Source of the DNA: an uncultured Clostridia bacterium
Lineage (GTDB): Bacteria > Bacillota > Clostridia > Christensenellales > Borkfalkiaceae
Direction: 5' to 3'
Assembly (NCBI GenBank): GCA_947625095.1
Contig: CANQMX010000004.1
Span: 1-64,000 of the forward strand
DNA: 64,000 nt
In this document: in pieces, positions 46,447 through 55,050 of the stretch
Layout: each line of letters opens with the position of its first letter
How positions within the stretch are numbered: position 1 is the first letter of the stretch
Position numbers and translations under genes: made by a program
The notes under the pieces: model-generated
Seen by the model: the letters and a program-made list of their open reading frames with translations, nothing else
Told to the model about the DNA's origin: nothing
Database searches by the model: none

Positions 46447-49400
46447 TTACTGCTTGACGAGGATGAAGGTGACTTTGTCGCCGTTGATATCCAAGGTTTT
46501 TTCGTAGCCGTCGCCCCTGCCCTCTTCGACGCGCACGGCGAGAACGCCCGCGGCAAAACCGCCCTTTTGGAGCATCCGCTTTGCCCTGCCCTCCGCCGCA
46601 TAATAAACGGCGATGCGGTCGGTGACTTCGAAGCCCGCCTCCTTGCGGAGGGTCTGGATCTTGGAGACAAGCTCGCGCTCGCAGCCCTCATCCAAAAGTT
46701 CCTCCGAAAGGCGGGTATCGAGGGCGACGGTGATCCCGCCATCCTGCGCCGCGGCGTAGCCCTCCGCGGACGAAGTGAAGATCTGCAAGTCCTCCTCGGT
46801 GAGGGTGACTTCGCCATCGAGATCGACGGTGAACGTGCCGCCGCCCTTGACTGCCGCAACGACTTCCGCCGCGTTGCAGGTGTTCAAAAATTCGGTGATA
46901 GCCCTCAATTTTTTGCCGTACTTCGGCCCGAGGGTGCGAAGTTGGGGCTTCAACGTGTACTTGACGAGGCTTTCGCCGCCCGCAACGAAGGTCATCTTTT
47001 TGACGTTGAGTTCGTCGAGGGTGACTGCCTCGAGTTCGCCCGCGATTTGAAGCGGCCTGTCGCTTGCAACGAGCATCTCGGCGAGGGGCTGGCGGTTCTT
47101 GACACTGCCCGCGTTGCGCGCGCTTCTGCCGAGTTCCACCACTTTGAGGACATCCTCCATGCCCGCTTCGAGCGCAGCGTCGATGTAATTTTCTTCGGCG
47201 ACGGGGAACGAGCAGAGGTGCACCGAGATGGGCGCCTGCGGATAGAACGCGGGCACGAGATTTTGATACATCATCTCCGCCATGAAGGGCGTATACGGCG
47301 CGAGAAGTTTGGAAAGCGTGACGAGCACGTGGTGGAGGGTGGTGTACGCCGCCGCCTTGTCCTCCGTCATCTCGCTCCCCCAATAGCGGTCGCGGCCGCG
47401 GCGGACGTACCAATTGGAAAGTTCATCGGAGAAATCCTGAATGGCGCGGGCGCTATCCGTGATGTTGTAGGCGGCGAGTTTTTCATCGACGTCCTTGACG
47501 AGGGTGTTGAGCCGCGAGAGCGCCCACCGATCCATGAGCGAGAGTTTGCACTTTTTCAAGTCATATTTGGAGGGGTCGTACCCATCGATCTCGGCGTAGA
47601 GCGTGAAGAAGGCGTAGGTGTTCCAGAGCGTGCCCTGAAACTTGCGCTGCACCTCCGAGACGGCCTCCGCGCTGAACCGCGGCGGCAGCCACAGCGCGCT
47701 GCCCGTGTAGAAATACCATCTGACGGCGTCCGCGCCCTGCTTTTCGAGGACCGTCCACGGGTCGACAACGTTCCCCTTGTGCTTTGACATCTTGATGCCG
47801 TTTTTATCGGCGACAAGCCCTAAACTTATGCAGTTTTTGAAGGGCGCGCGGTCGAAGAGGATGGTGGAGATGGCGAGGAGCACATAGAACCAGCCGCGCG
47901 TTTGGTCGACGGCCTCCGAGATGAAGTCGGCGGGGAAGGTCTCCTCGAAGAGATCCTTATTTTCAAAGGGATAGTGGTACTGCGCGAAGGGCATGGAACC
48001 CGAATCGAACCAGCAGTCGATGACCTCGGGCGTGCGGGACATCCTGCCGCCACACTTGGGGCAGGTGCAATGCAATTTATCCACATACGGGCGGTGGAGT
48101 TCGGTCGTGAGCGGCGCGCCCGTCTTTTCGTGCAGTTCCTTGCGAGAGCCGATGACTTCGATCTCTCCGCAGTCGGGGCAGACCCAGACGGGAAGCGGCG
48201 TGCCCCAATAGCGGTCGCGCGACAATCCCCAATCGATGACGTTTTCGAGGAAGTTCCCCATTCTGCCCTCTTTGATGGTCTCGGGCATCCAATTGACCGA
48301 GCGGTTGGCGGCGATGAGGCGATCCTTCACCTTGGTGACCTCGATGAACCAACTCGAACGGGCGTAGTATAAAAGGGGCGTATCGCACCGCCAGCAGTGG
48401 GGATAACTGTGCTCGAAGAGCAGCTTTTTGAAGAGCAAACCCTTTGCTTCGAGCATCTCCATGATGACCTTATCCGCCTTCTTGGCAAAGAGGCCGTCGA
48501 GTTCGGGGCAGCGCTCGTCGAAGCAGCCGCGCTCGTTCACGAGTTGCACGACGGGGAGGCGGTAGCGCTTGCCCACCTTGTAGTCGTCCTCGCCGAACGC
48601 GGGGGCGATGTGCACGACGCCCGTCCCCTCCGTGAGGGTGACATAGCCGTCGCAGACGACGTAGTACGCCCTCTCCTTGAATGTGCCCTTTGCCCAAGGG
48701 AAGAGGGGTTCGTACGCCGTGCCCTCGTACTCCTTCCCCTTGCGGCGGGAGAGAACCTGATATTCCTCAAAGAACTTGGGGGCGAGCGCCTCGGCGAGAA
48801 TGTAATGGGCGCCCTCCGCCTCTACCTCGACGTAGTCCTCTTCGGGATTCATGCAGAGCGCGACGTTGGAGGGGAGCGTCCACGGGGTGGTCGTCCACGC
48901 CAAAATGTAGGTGTTCTCCGCCCCCGCTACCTTGAAACGGGCGATGACGGAGGTCTCCTTGACGTCCTTATAGCCCTGCGCAACCTCGTGCGAGGAGAGC
49001 GCCGTTCCGCACCGCGGGCAGTAGGGAACGATCTTGTGCCCCTTGTACAAAAGACCCTTCTTGTGGATCTCTTTGAGCGCCCACCAGACCGACTCGATGT
49101 AGTCGTCGTGATAGGTAACGTAGGGGTGCTCCATATCCACCCAATAGCCGACGCGGTCGGACATCTTCTCCCACTCGCTCTGGTACTTCCACACCGATTC
49201 CTTGCACTTTTTGTTGAACGGCTCGATGCCGTACGTCTCGATCTGCTTCTTGCCGTCGAGGCCGAGGGATTTTTCCACCTCGAGTTCGACGGGCAGGCCG
49301 TGCGTATCCCAGCCCGCCTTGCGGAGGACATGGTAGCCCTTCATGGTGCGGTAGCGGGGGATGGCGTCCTTGACCGAACGCGTCAGAACGTGCCCGATGT

Positions 49401-49563
49401 GCGGCTTGCCGTTGGCCGTGGGAGGCCCATCGAAAAAGGAAAACTCCTCCCCGCCGACGTTCTTTTCCACCGACTTTTCAAAGACGTGGTTCTTCTTCCA
49501 AAAGTCGATGATCTCCTTTTCGCGCTCCACAAAGTTGAGAGACGTATCTACCTTTTTGTACAT
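46447..49563 (-). CDS. ileS: Isoleucyl-tRNA synthetase, type 2
   Basis: Charges tRNA-Ile. 1038 residues. HIGH motif in GKPHIGHVLTRSV (near 56), the editing domain with TTPWTLPSN, and KMSKS in GIKMSKHKGNV. FFDGPPTANGKPHIGHV and the long C-terminus without a terminal zinc finger mark the eukaryote-like IleS2 class; members of this class are typically insensitive to mupirocin (known for the family; not tested here). RBS AAAAGGAGTAAGTC. Preceded by a long structured leader with terminator. Confidence 0.95.
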   Translation of the reverse strand: MYKKVDTSLNFVEREKEIIDFWKKNHVFEKSVEKNVGGEEFSFFDGPPTANGKPHIGHVLTRSVKDAIPRYRTMKGYHVLRKAGWDTHGLPVELEVEKSLGLDGKKQIETYGIEPFNKKCKESVWKYQSEWEKMSDRVGYWVDMEHPYVTYHDDYIESVWWALKEIHKKGLLYKGHKIVPYCPRCGTALSSHEVAQGYKDVKETSVIARFKVAGAENTYILAWTTTPWTLPSNVALCMNPEEDYVEVEAEGAHYILAEALAPKFFEEYQVLSRRKGKEYEGTAYEPLFPWAKGTFKERAYYVVCDGYVTLTEGTGVVHIAPAFGEDDYKVGKRYRLPVVQLVNERGCFDERCPELDGLFAKKADKVIMEMLEAKGLLFKKLLFEHSYPHCWRCDTPLLYYARSSWFIEVTKVKDRLIAANRSVNWMPETIKEGRMGNFLENVIDWGLSRDRYWGTPLPVWVCPDCGEIEVIGSRKELHEKTGAPLTTELHRPYVDKLHCTCPKCGGRMSRTPEVIDCWFDSGSMPFAQYHYPFENKDLFEETFPADFISEAVDQTRGWFYVLLAISTILFDRAPFKNCISLGLVADKNGIKMSKHKGNVVDPWTVLEKQGADAVRWYFYTGSALWLPPRFSAEAVSEVQRKFQGTLWNTYAFFTLYAEIDGYDPSKYDLKKCKLSLMDRWALSRLNTLVKDVDEKLAAYNITDSARAIQDFSDELSNWYVRRGRDRYWGSEMTEDKAAAYTTLHHVLVTLSKLLAPYTPFMAEMMYQNLVPAFYPQAPISVHLCSFPVAEENYIDAALEAGMEDVLKVVELGRSARNAGSVKNRQPLAEMLVASDRPLQIAGELEAVTLDELNVKKMTFVAGGESLVKYTLKPQLRTLGPKYGKKLRAITEFLNTCNAAEVVAAVKGGGTFTVDLDGEVTLTEEDLQIFTSSAEGYAAAQDGGITVALDTRLSEELLDEGCERELVSKIQTLRKEAGFEVTDRIAVYYAAEGRAKRMLQKGGFAAGVLAVRVEEGRGDGYEKTLDINGDKVTFILVKQ

Positions 49564-49584
49564 GACTTACTCCTTTTATAAAAT

Positions 49585-49805
49585 AAAGCCTCCGCGTTTC
49601 GGAATACGCGAAGGCATATCAACCACCAAAACAAACGATCATTTGCCGCGAGGATAACGGTTCGCGACGCCGTGCGAAGTTACTCTGTTCCCCCCGCAGG
49701 CTGAGAGGTGATACCCGTGGCGCTCCGCTGTTCCCCTTTCACCTTGCGGGAACTCTCTTTGAGCGGCGCTGCGCCACAGACGCGTCCTCTGTAAACGCCA
49801 TATGC
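49585..49805 (-). promoter_or_regulatory. Probable T-box leader of ileS
   Basis: Between a strong promoter and ileS lies about 200 nt of leader. It has an ATC triplet in GGGTATCACC at the place of an Ile specifier, a later ACCGTTATCCTCGCGG stretch like a diverged T-box/antiterminator, and a terminator GCCTTCGCGT ... ACGCGGAGGC with TTTATTTT (about 49584-49611). The T-box consensus is not a clean match, so confidence is below that of asnB. Confidence 0.65.
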
Positions 49806-49815
49806 TACTGTCTCT

Positions 49816-49844
49816 ATTATAGAGTTTTCTTTTGGGAAACGCAA
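49816..49844 (-). promoter_or_regulatory. Promoter of the ileS leader
   Basis: TTGCGT, 17 bp, TATAAT on the minus strand. Confidence 0.8.
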
Positions 49845-49893
49845 GCGTTTCGTACGAAAAATTTTTCCCTCCGCGCGGGCGGAGGGAGGTTTT

Positions 49894-50841
49894 TTACATT
49901 CTGGAAAGAATTTCCTTGCGCTTTTCTTCGAACTCTTCCTCGGAGATGAGCCCCTTCTCCTTCATGCGCATGAGTTTTTCGAGCTGCTCTTCGACGTCCT
50001 CCGCGGGCTTTTCCTGCGGCGCGGGCATATCGGGGCGGTACATACTCGCCGTCGTCGCCTGCGTATCGATGAGGTTGACGTCGCCCTCGGTGAGCGCGGA
50101 GACATCGCCCTTCATGATGAGCTCGATCTCCTTGCGGCGCGTCTGCCCCGCCAAAATGAACGCGCTCGCCACGAACGCGGCCGCCGTCAGAACGGCGATG
50201 ACCCACAGCGGCGTGCAAGAGATGGGCAGGAAGGTTTTATCCGCAATGCCCGCCACCGTGATGCCGCCTGCGACCCACGAGAGCCAGATATCGAGATAGA
50301 GAATGGCCACATACATGATGGCGCGGAGGGCGAGATAGTTTTTGCCGTGGCGCAGGATGCCCGTTGCGATGACAGAGCCGAAGAGCGCCTGCAACGAGAT
50401 GATGATGGCGACGCGCAGGAAGGTGAACGTGGACGCCGAGACACCGTCGCCCTCGCCGTTGATGACGTTGTTGATGATGTCGTCCCCCACGACGAACACC
50501 GCGATGACCCAGAGGAGGGCGCACACGCCGATGAACGCAAAGAAGGCGTACGCCAAAATAAACCGCCACTGCGGGACTTCATCCCCCCGCGCCTTGCGGC
50601 GTTTATCGCGGTCGAGCTGGGTGATCCACGGCAGGCACGCCGCACCGCCGACGCACACCGCCAGCACGGAGAGGCTCACCTTGAACGAGGCGGGCTTGCG
50701 CAGAGAAGCCACGGCGATCGCCAAAGCGAGGAATACCGCCGCCACCACCGCAACGACGATGACTGCGATGCGCACGTTGCGATAGAGTGCGGAACGGTTT
50801 TGGCGGATCTGCCGAAGTGCGTTCCTGTACTCGTTGGACAT
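49894..50841 (-). CDS. Membrane protein with C-terminal SHOCT domain
   Basis: 315 residues. About seven membrane segments between residues 25 and 265 (for example IAVIVVAVVAAVFLALAIAV). The end reads EQLEKLMRMKEKGLISEEEF followed by EEKRKEIL, the short helical SHOCT motif common at protein termini in Gram-positive bacteria. Start at MSNEYR after AGAAGGAACAAT. No substrate or partner can be named. Terminator-like hairpin (CCCTCCGC/GCGGAGGG) follows. Confidence 0.8.
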   Translation of the reverse strand: MSNEYRNALRQIRQNRSALYRNVRIAVIVVAVVAAVFLALAIAVASLRKPASFKVSLSVLAVCVGGAACLPWITQLDRDKRRKARGDEVPQWRFILAYAFFAFIGVCALLWVIAVFVVGDDIINNVINGEGDGVSASTFTFLRVAIIISLQALFGSVIATGILRHGKNYLALRAIMYVAILYLDIWLSWVAGGITVAGIADKTFLPISCTPLWVIAVLTAAAFVASAFILAGQTRRKEIELIMKGDVSALTEGDVNLIDTQATTASMYRPDMPAPQEKPAEDVEEQLEKLMRMKEKGLISEEEFEEKRKEILSRM

Positions 50842-50951
50842 ATTGTTCCTTCTGAAAATTCCCATGTCCCCTATCTCCCGATTTTATTTTGCGCCCCCAT
50901 TATAGCATACATTTTCGTTTTCTACAATTGTTTCCGAAAAATTTGTGCTTC

Positions 50952-51176
50952 TCACCCGAAAATGCCCTTGCGCGGGCGCACCTCTTTGACTTTGAAGCCC
51001 GCATCCTCGACGCACGCCGCAAGTTCTTCATCCGAAAGGGTGCTCTCCACCAAAATCACGCCCTTTTTGAAGTTCGCCTTTGCGCCCGAGACGCCGCTTA
51101 ACAGGAGCAGTTTCTTTTCCGCGCGCTCCGCGCACTTCTTGCAACACATATCTTCGACTTCGATGACCTTTTTCAT
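50952..51176 (-). CDS. Heavy-metal-associated (HMA) domain protein
   Basis: 74 residues, a CopZ-like metal chaperone fold: KKVIEVEDMCCKKCAERAEK with two cysteines spaced CxxC inside CCKKC, then VSGAKANFKKGVILVESTLS and DAGFKVKEV. The extra adjacent Cys is uncommon. Probably carries Cu or another soft metal; no metal ATPase adjacent. TATGAT lies six bases before the ATG, so the message looks leaderless, which also sets this start over the longer frame. Confidence 0.8.
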   Translation of the reverse strand: MKKVIEVEDMCCKKCAERAEKKLLLLSGVSGAKANFKKGVILVESTLSDEELAACVEDAGFKVKEVRPRKGIFG

Positions 51177-51312
51177 ACCGTAATCATACCACGCCGCGCA
51201 ACGCTTGTAAAGAAAATCAATAGCGCAGGGGGCGGGATTTTTGCATAAAATGCTTGCCATGGCGGAAAATTGCGGGTATAATAATTGTTGAAAACCGCTT
51301 TGGAGGCCTTGT

Positions 51313-52110
51313 ATGCGCGCCCTTGCCGTAAACGATATTTCCTGCGTGGGAAAATGCTCTTTGACCGTCGCTTTGCCCGTCCTTTCCGCCTGCGGCGCGA
51401 CGGTGGATATCCTGCCCACCGCCCTCCTCTCCACCCACACGGGCGGATTTACGGGGTATACCTTCCTCGACCTCGACGACGAGATGGAAAAAATTTGCAG
51501 GCACTGGGAGACCTTGGGGCTGGAATACGACATAATTTACAGCGGATATTTAGGCAGCCGCGCGCAGATCGAATTTGTGAAGGGGCTGAAAAAGCGCTTT
51601 CTGAAAAAGGGCGGAAAGTTTGTGGTGGACCCCGTTTTGGGGGATAATTTCACCTTTTATAAGGGCTTCGACGAGGGCTTCGCAAGGGAGATGCTGGGAC
51701 TGTGCGCCGTCGCCGACTACATTCTGCCCAACGAGACGGAGAGTTTTTTATTGACGGGAGAGCGGGATTTTTCCAAGGCGCTCAAAAAACTTGCCGAGAT
51801 CTGCCCCCACCCCGTGATCACGGGCGCGGAGAGCAAGGAGGGCTACCGCCTGTACTATTGGGACGGCGGCGAGGAGACGATGCGCCTCCATAAGGTGGAG
51901 GGCAATTTTCACGGCGCGGGGGATGTGTTCGCCGCGGCGTTTGCGGGGTGCATCGGCGGCGGGTTCTCCCTGAAAGGGGCGCTTTCCGTCGCGGCGGAGT
52001 TTTGCAGCCGCGCCATCGAGCGCACCGCCGTGGAAGTGACGGACAGAAAGTACGGCATCAACTACGAGAAGGAGTTGGGCATTTTGACCGACGCCTTCCG
52101 CGGTGCATAA
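51313..52110 (+). CDS. Pyridoxal/pyridoxamine kinase family protein
   Basis: 265 residues, ribokinase-like fold, vitamin B6 salvage. N-terminus RALAVNDISCVGKCSLTVAL with the PdxK/PdxY signature, LLSTHTGGFTGYTFLDLDDE, KFVVDPVLGDNF, and the catalytic region VEGNFHGAGDVFAAAFAG, where GxGD holds the base. RBS TTGGAGGCCTTGT; promoter TTGCCA-17 bp-TATAAT. Some family members instead phosphorylate hydroxymethylpyrimidine, but the HTGGFTGY segment favours pyridoxal/pyridoxamine. Confidence 0.88.
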   Translation: MRALAVNDISCVGKCSLTVALPVLSACGATVDILPTALLSTHTGGFTGYTFLDLDDEMEKICRHWETLGLEYDIIYSGYLGSRAQIEFVKGLKKRFLKKGGKFVVDPVLGDNFTFYKGFDEGFAREMLGLCAVADYILPNETESFLLTGERDFSKALKKLAEICPHPVITGAESKEGYRLYYWDGGEETMRLHKVEGNFHGAGDVFAAAFAGCIGGGFSLKGALSVAAEFCSRAIERTAVEVTDRKYGINYEKELGILTDAFRGA

Positions 52111-52174
52111 ATTTTCCAAAGAAATTTGCGGGCGTACGGTTGCCATTTGCGGCTTTGTTTGCTATAATGAGGAT

Positions 52175-52325
52175 GACACCTGCGGTGTACGGAGTTCGGA
52201 TACGCGGTAATCCACAGTTTTAACCCGGGAGTTGCTGTCGCGGAGGATAGGCGAGGTCTACGCACAAGCGCGGAAAGTCTGATTTCTTCCCCGCAGCGCA
52301 CCCACCTGCGAGAAGCGGGTTAACC
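52175..52325 (+). ncRNA. ssrS: 6S RNA
   Basis: Sequesters sigma-A RNA polymerase in slow growth. Promoter TTGCCA-17 bp-TATAAT (52140-52168) drives a transcript with the closing helix CTGCGG...CCGCAG (52180-52186 / 52294-52300), and motif strings GGATAGGCGAGGTCTACGCA and TGATTTCTTCCCCGCAGCGC typical of Firmicutes 6S. Boundaries are approximate. Confidence 0.65.
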
Positions 52326-52441
52326 TTTTCCGAAATGCGGCACAAGCGGATGTCTTTTTTTTGAGATTTTTTGCGGAAAGACGCGCAAAATCGGTTGCCA
52401 GCCGCCGCCGAATATGGTATACTTGCAACGTAATTCGACGC

Positions 52442-52516
52442 GGCCTTGTGGTCAAGCGGTTAAGACGGCGCCCTCTCACGGCGCAATCCCGGGTTCGATT
52501 CCCGGCAAGGTCACCA
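52442..52516 (+). tRNA. tRNA-Glu (CTC)
   Basis: Cloverleaf: acceptor GGCCTTG/CAAGGTC, anticodon stem GCGCC/GGCGC with loop CTCTCAC (anticodon CTC), T arm CCGGG-TTCGATT-CCCGG, genomically encoded CCA. Confidence 0.97.
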
Positions 52517-52547
52517 AAAAGCCCACCCTGAAAAGGGTGGGCTTTTT
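52516..52547 (+). terminator. Terminator of the tRNA gene
   Basis: AAAAAGCCCACCCT-GAAA-AGGGTGGGCTTTTT directly after the CCA end. Confidence 0.9.
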
Positions 52548-52694
52548 GGTGACCTTGTCGGGCGGTAGATGAACGCGGCGGGTTCGCCCCGCCCGCACCA
52601 TTTTCGACCAAGGGCGGCACGAGCCGTAGGCGAAGTATTCCCGCTTTTTGGTGACCTTGCCGGGCAGTAGATGAACGCGGCGGGTTCGCCCCGC
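52541..52694. repeat. 52-bp direct repeats echoing the tRNA 3' end
   Basis: 52541-52592 and 52643-52694 match at all but two or so positions. Each begins GCTTTTTGGTGACCTTG(T/C)CGGG, the reverse complement of the tRNA 3' end and terminator, then TAGATGAACGCGGCGGGTTC. No gene in 52111-52746 other than the two RNAs. Confidence 0.8.
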
Positions 52695-52702
52695 GGAAAG
52701 GA

Positions 52703-52728
52703 AAAGAGCGCCCGTGCGGGCGCTCTTT
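52703..52728 (-). terminator. Terminator of the TGS-uridine kinase gene
   Basis: AAAGAGCGCCCG-TG-CGGGCGCTCTTT with TTTTCC on the minus strand. Confidence 0.85.
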
Positions 52729-52746
52729 GCGTGCCGTTTTGCAAAA

Positions 52747-54405
52747 TCAAACATCAAAGCAACTGCCGCCGATGAATTCCCGCAGAAGGGAATTGCACGG
52801 GATGATCGACTCGTCGTCGATCGCGCGGAAGTACTTTAACATCTTGATGAGCCTGTTCGCCACGAGGTACTGCGGGTCGGCGGCGGAGATCTTGGAGAGT
52901 GCTTCCATCGCCTCGCTCTTCAACGCGCACATCTCGTAGCCGAGGCTGGAATTGAACACATAGTCCACGTTCTCCTGGTTGGGATAGATCCAGCGGAACT
53001 CGCCGTTGCGCACCGACTGCCACATATCGATGGTATTTGCCGCCGAGCAGTTGCGGAACTTCATATCGCGCACGATGCGCCGTATGAGCCGCGCGTTGGT
53101 GAGGGAGAGCGGCGAGTGGTTATCGATGTTGAGTTGGGTGTGCGGCGCGATGTAGATCTTGAACTTCTGGTGTTTGGGAATGGATTTTGTCAGTTTTTCG
53201 TTGAGCGCGTGGATGCCCTCGATGATGATGGGCACGTTCTGCTCGACACGGATGGTCTTCCCCTCCTCCCTTCTGTCCAATTGGAAGTTGAAGCGGGGCA
53301 GGGTGACTTCCTCGCCGTTGATGAGATCGAAGAGATCCTTGTTGAAGCGCTCGATATCGAGGCAGTCGATGTGCTCCAAGTCGAGTTGGTCGATGGGCTT
53401 GCCCTGCAATTCGCTTATCTTGCTCTTGACAAAGTAGTAGTCATCCATGGAGATGGTGACGGGATTGATGCCGCGCGAGATGAGTTCGATGCGCAGTCTG
53501 TTGCAGAACGTCGTCTTGCCGCTCGAGCTCGGCCCCGCGATGGCGATGAGGCGCACGCTGCCGTCGTTGCGCTCGATCCTATCGCCGAGTTCGGCGAGCT
53601 GCCTGTTGTGGTACGCCTCGCTCATCTGGATAAATTCCAGAATTTCGCCGCGCTCGATCTTGCGGTTGATGTCGCTCACCGTCTGCGCCTTGACGCTCTC
53701 CGCCCAATCGTACGCCCGCTGCAAGGTCTTACAGTAGGTCGCCTCCTCCTCGAATTCGGGAATGTTCGCATCGAGGTCGTGGCGCGGATATTGGATGATG
53801 AAGCCGGGGCTGTACGGCGTAATGGTGTAGTTGTGGATGCACCCCGTGGAGGGCACCATGTAACTGTGCAGGTAGTTGTAATACTCGCCGCACTTGTAGA
53901 GGTGCACCGTGTTTTCGGGGCGGTACTTCAAGATCTCTATCTTGTCGTCGAGGTTGAACTTCTTATAAATTTCCGTCGCCTCTTCGATGGTCACCGTCAC
54001 CCGCTCGATGGGCAGATCCTCTTCGATGATGTGTTTGACTTCGCGGGAGATCTCCTCCACCGCGCGCGACATATTGAAGTTCTTGGTCAGCGATTGGCAG
54101 AAGATGGAGCGCGAGATGTTGTAGGAAAAGCGGATGCGCACCTCGGGATAGATCCTGTGGAACGCCATTGCGATGATGTAGCGCAGGGTGGTGCTGTACG
54201 CCTTGCCCGCTTCGGCATTGTTCAAATTCAGAAGTTTAATGGTCATGCCGTCGTTCTTTTCGGAAAGTTTGTAGTTGAGTTCCTTCACTTGCGCGCCCAC
54301 CTGGCAGACGACGAGGTTTTTGCGCTCTTTCGCCTCCACAAGGTCGAGCACGCGCGTGCCCTCCTCTACGGAAATTTCCCTGTTGTTCAATTTTACTTTG
54401 ATCAT
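52747..54405 (-). CDS. TGS-domain uridine kinase-like protein
   Basis: 552 residues. The N-terminus is a TGS domain (MIKVKLNNREISVEEGTRVL). A threonyl-tRNA-synthetase-like second domain follows (HRIYPEVRIRFSYNISRSIF ... PSTGCIHNYTITPYSPGFII). The C-terminal half is a P-loop nucleoside kinase with LIAIAGPSSSGKTTFCNRLR (near 290), SMDDYYF and IDQLDLEHIDCLDIERFN. Known as a conserved Clostridia fusion annotated uridine kinase; real substrate not established. Start at MIKVKL after AAAAAGGGGAAAAAT. Single gene. Confidence 0.88.
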   Translation of the reverse strand: MIKVKLNNREISVEEGTRVLDLVEAKERKNLVVCQVGAQVKELNYKLSEKNDGMTIKLLNLNNAEAGKAYSTTLRYIIAMAFHRIYPEVRIRFSYNISRSIFCQSLTKNFNMSRAVEEISREVKHIIEEDLPIERVTVTIEEATEIYKKFNLDDKIEILKYRPENTVHLYKCGEYYNYLHSYMVPSTGCIHNYTITPYSPGFIIQYPRHDLDANIPEFEEEATYCKTLQRAYDWAESVKAQTVSDINRKIERGEILEFIQMSEAYHNRQLAELGDRIERNDGSVRLIAIAGPSSSGKTTFCNRLRIELISRGINPVTISMDDYYFVKSKISELQGKPIDQLDLEHIDCLDIERFNKDLFDLINGEEVTLPRFNFQLDRREEGKTIRVEQNVPIIIEGIHALNEKLTKSIPKHQKFKIYIAPHTQLNIDNHSPLSLTNARLIRRIVRDMKFRNCSAANTIDMWQSVRNGEFRWIYPNQENVDYVFNSSLGYEMCALKSEAMEALSKISAADPQYLVANRLIKMLKYFRAIDDESIIPCNSLLREFIGGSCFDV

Positions 54406-54611
54406 ATTTTTCCCCTTTTTTGGTTTCGCGATTGTCCTATTATACAACACAAAAAAATTTTTTGCAATACATTTTGGCAAATTTTTGATAAAAATTTTCT
54501 GTTTTTGTGACTTGCAATCAGCGCCGCCGCCCGATTGCGCGAAACTATGCGAAAAAGCGCGCCCGCTTGGGGTGCGCTCTTCTGTGTTTCCATTCTCTTG
54601 ATTTTATAAAC

Positions 54612-55037
54612 TTATATTTGGTAGTCGTAGGCGCCTGCTCCGCCCATGAGGTCGGCAATAGCGATGCCGCCGAAAAATGTGTCGGCGGTGCGGGCAAACT
54701 CCTTCCACATACCGAGCGTGCGGCAATCGGCGGCGCGGGGACAGGGCTTTGCCCCCTTGCCGAGACATTCGACGGGGGCGAGATCCCCCTCGGTGACGAG
54801 GAGGACGTCCTTCACGGTGATGCTCTGCGGCGGACGGGCGAGTTTGTAGCCGCCGCCCTTGCCGTGCTGTGCCTCCGCAAGCCCGCTCCTCACAGCCGCC
54901 CGCATGATGGGTTCGAGATATTTGAGCGAGATCTCCTGCCGCGACGCGATCTCTTTGAGCGGAATGAAGCCGCCGCCGTGCTCCGCCATGTCGACGAACG
55001 TCCGAAGCGCATACCTTCCGCGCGTGGAAATTTTCAT
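54612..55037 (-). CDS. Rrf2-family regulator, CymR-like
   Basis: 141 residues. MKISTRGRYALRTFVDMAEH, then LKEIASRQEISLKYLEPIMR as the winged HTH, and GKGGGYKLARPPQSITVKDV as the wing. Later cysteines (VECLGKGAKPCPRAADCRTL) lie where IscR-type members bind a cluster, but the spacing also occurs in others. It follows cysK by 13 bp in one operon. In Bacillus, CymR works with CysK to sense cysteine supply; the same pairing here supports that role (inference). GGGAGAG precedes the start; the long upstream open frame is only read-through. Confidence 0.88.
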   Translation of the reverse strand: MKISTRGRYALRTFVDMAEHGGGFIPLKEIASRQEISLKYLEPIMRAAVRSGLAEAQHGKGGGYKLARPPQSITVKDVLLVTEGDLAPVECLGKGAKPCPRAADCRTLGMWKEFARTADTFFGGIAIADLMGGAGAYDYQI

Positions 55038-55050
55038 CTCTCCCCTCCCG

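Noticed and set aside
52476-52757. Frames running through tRNA-Glu and its flanks
   Set aside because: They read the tRNA and the 52-bp repeats; such translations are a common annotation artefact.
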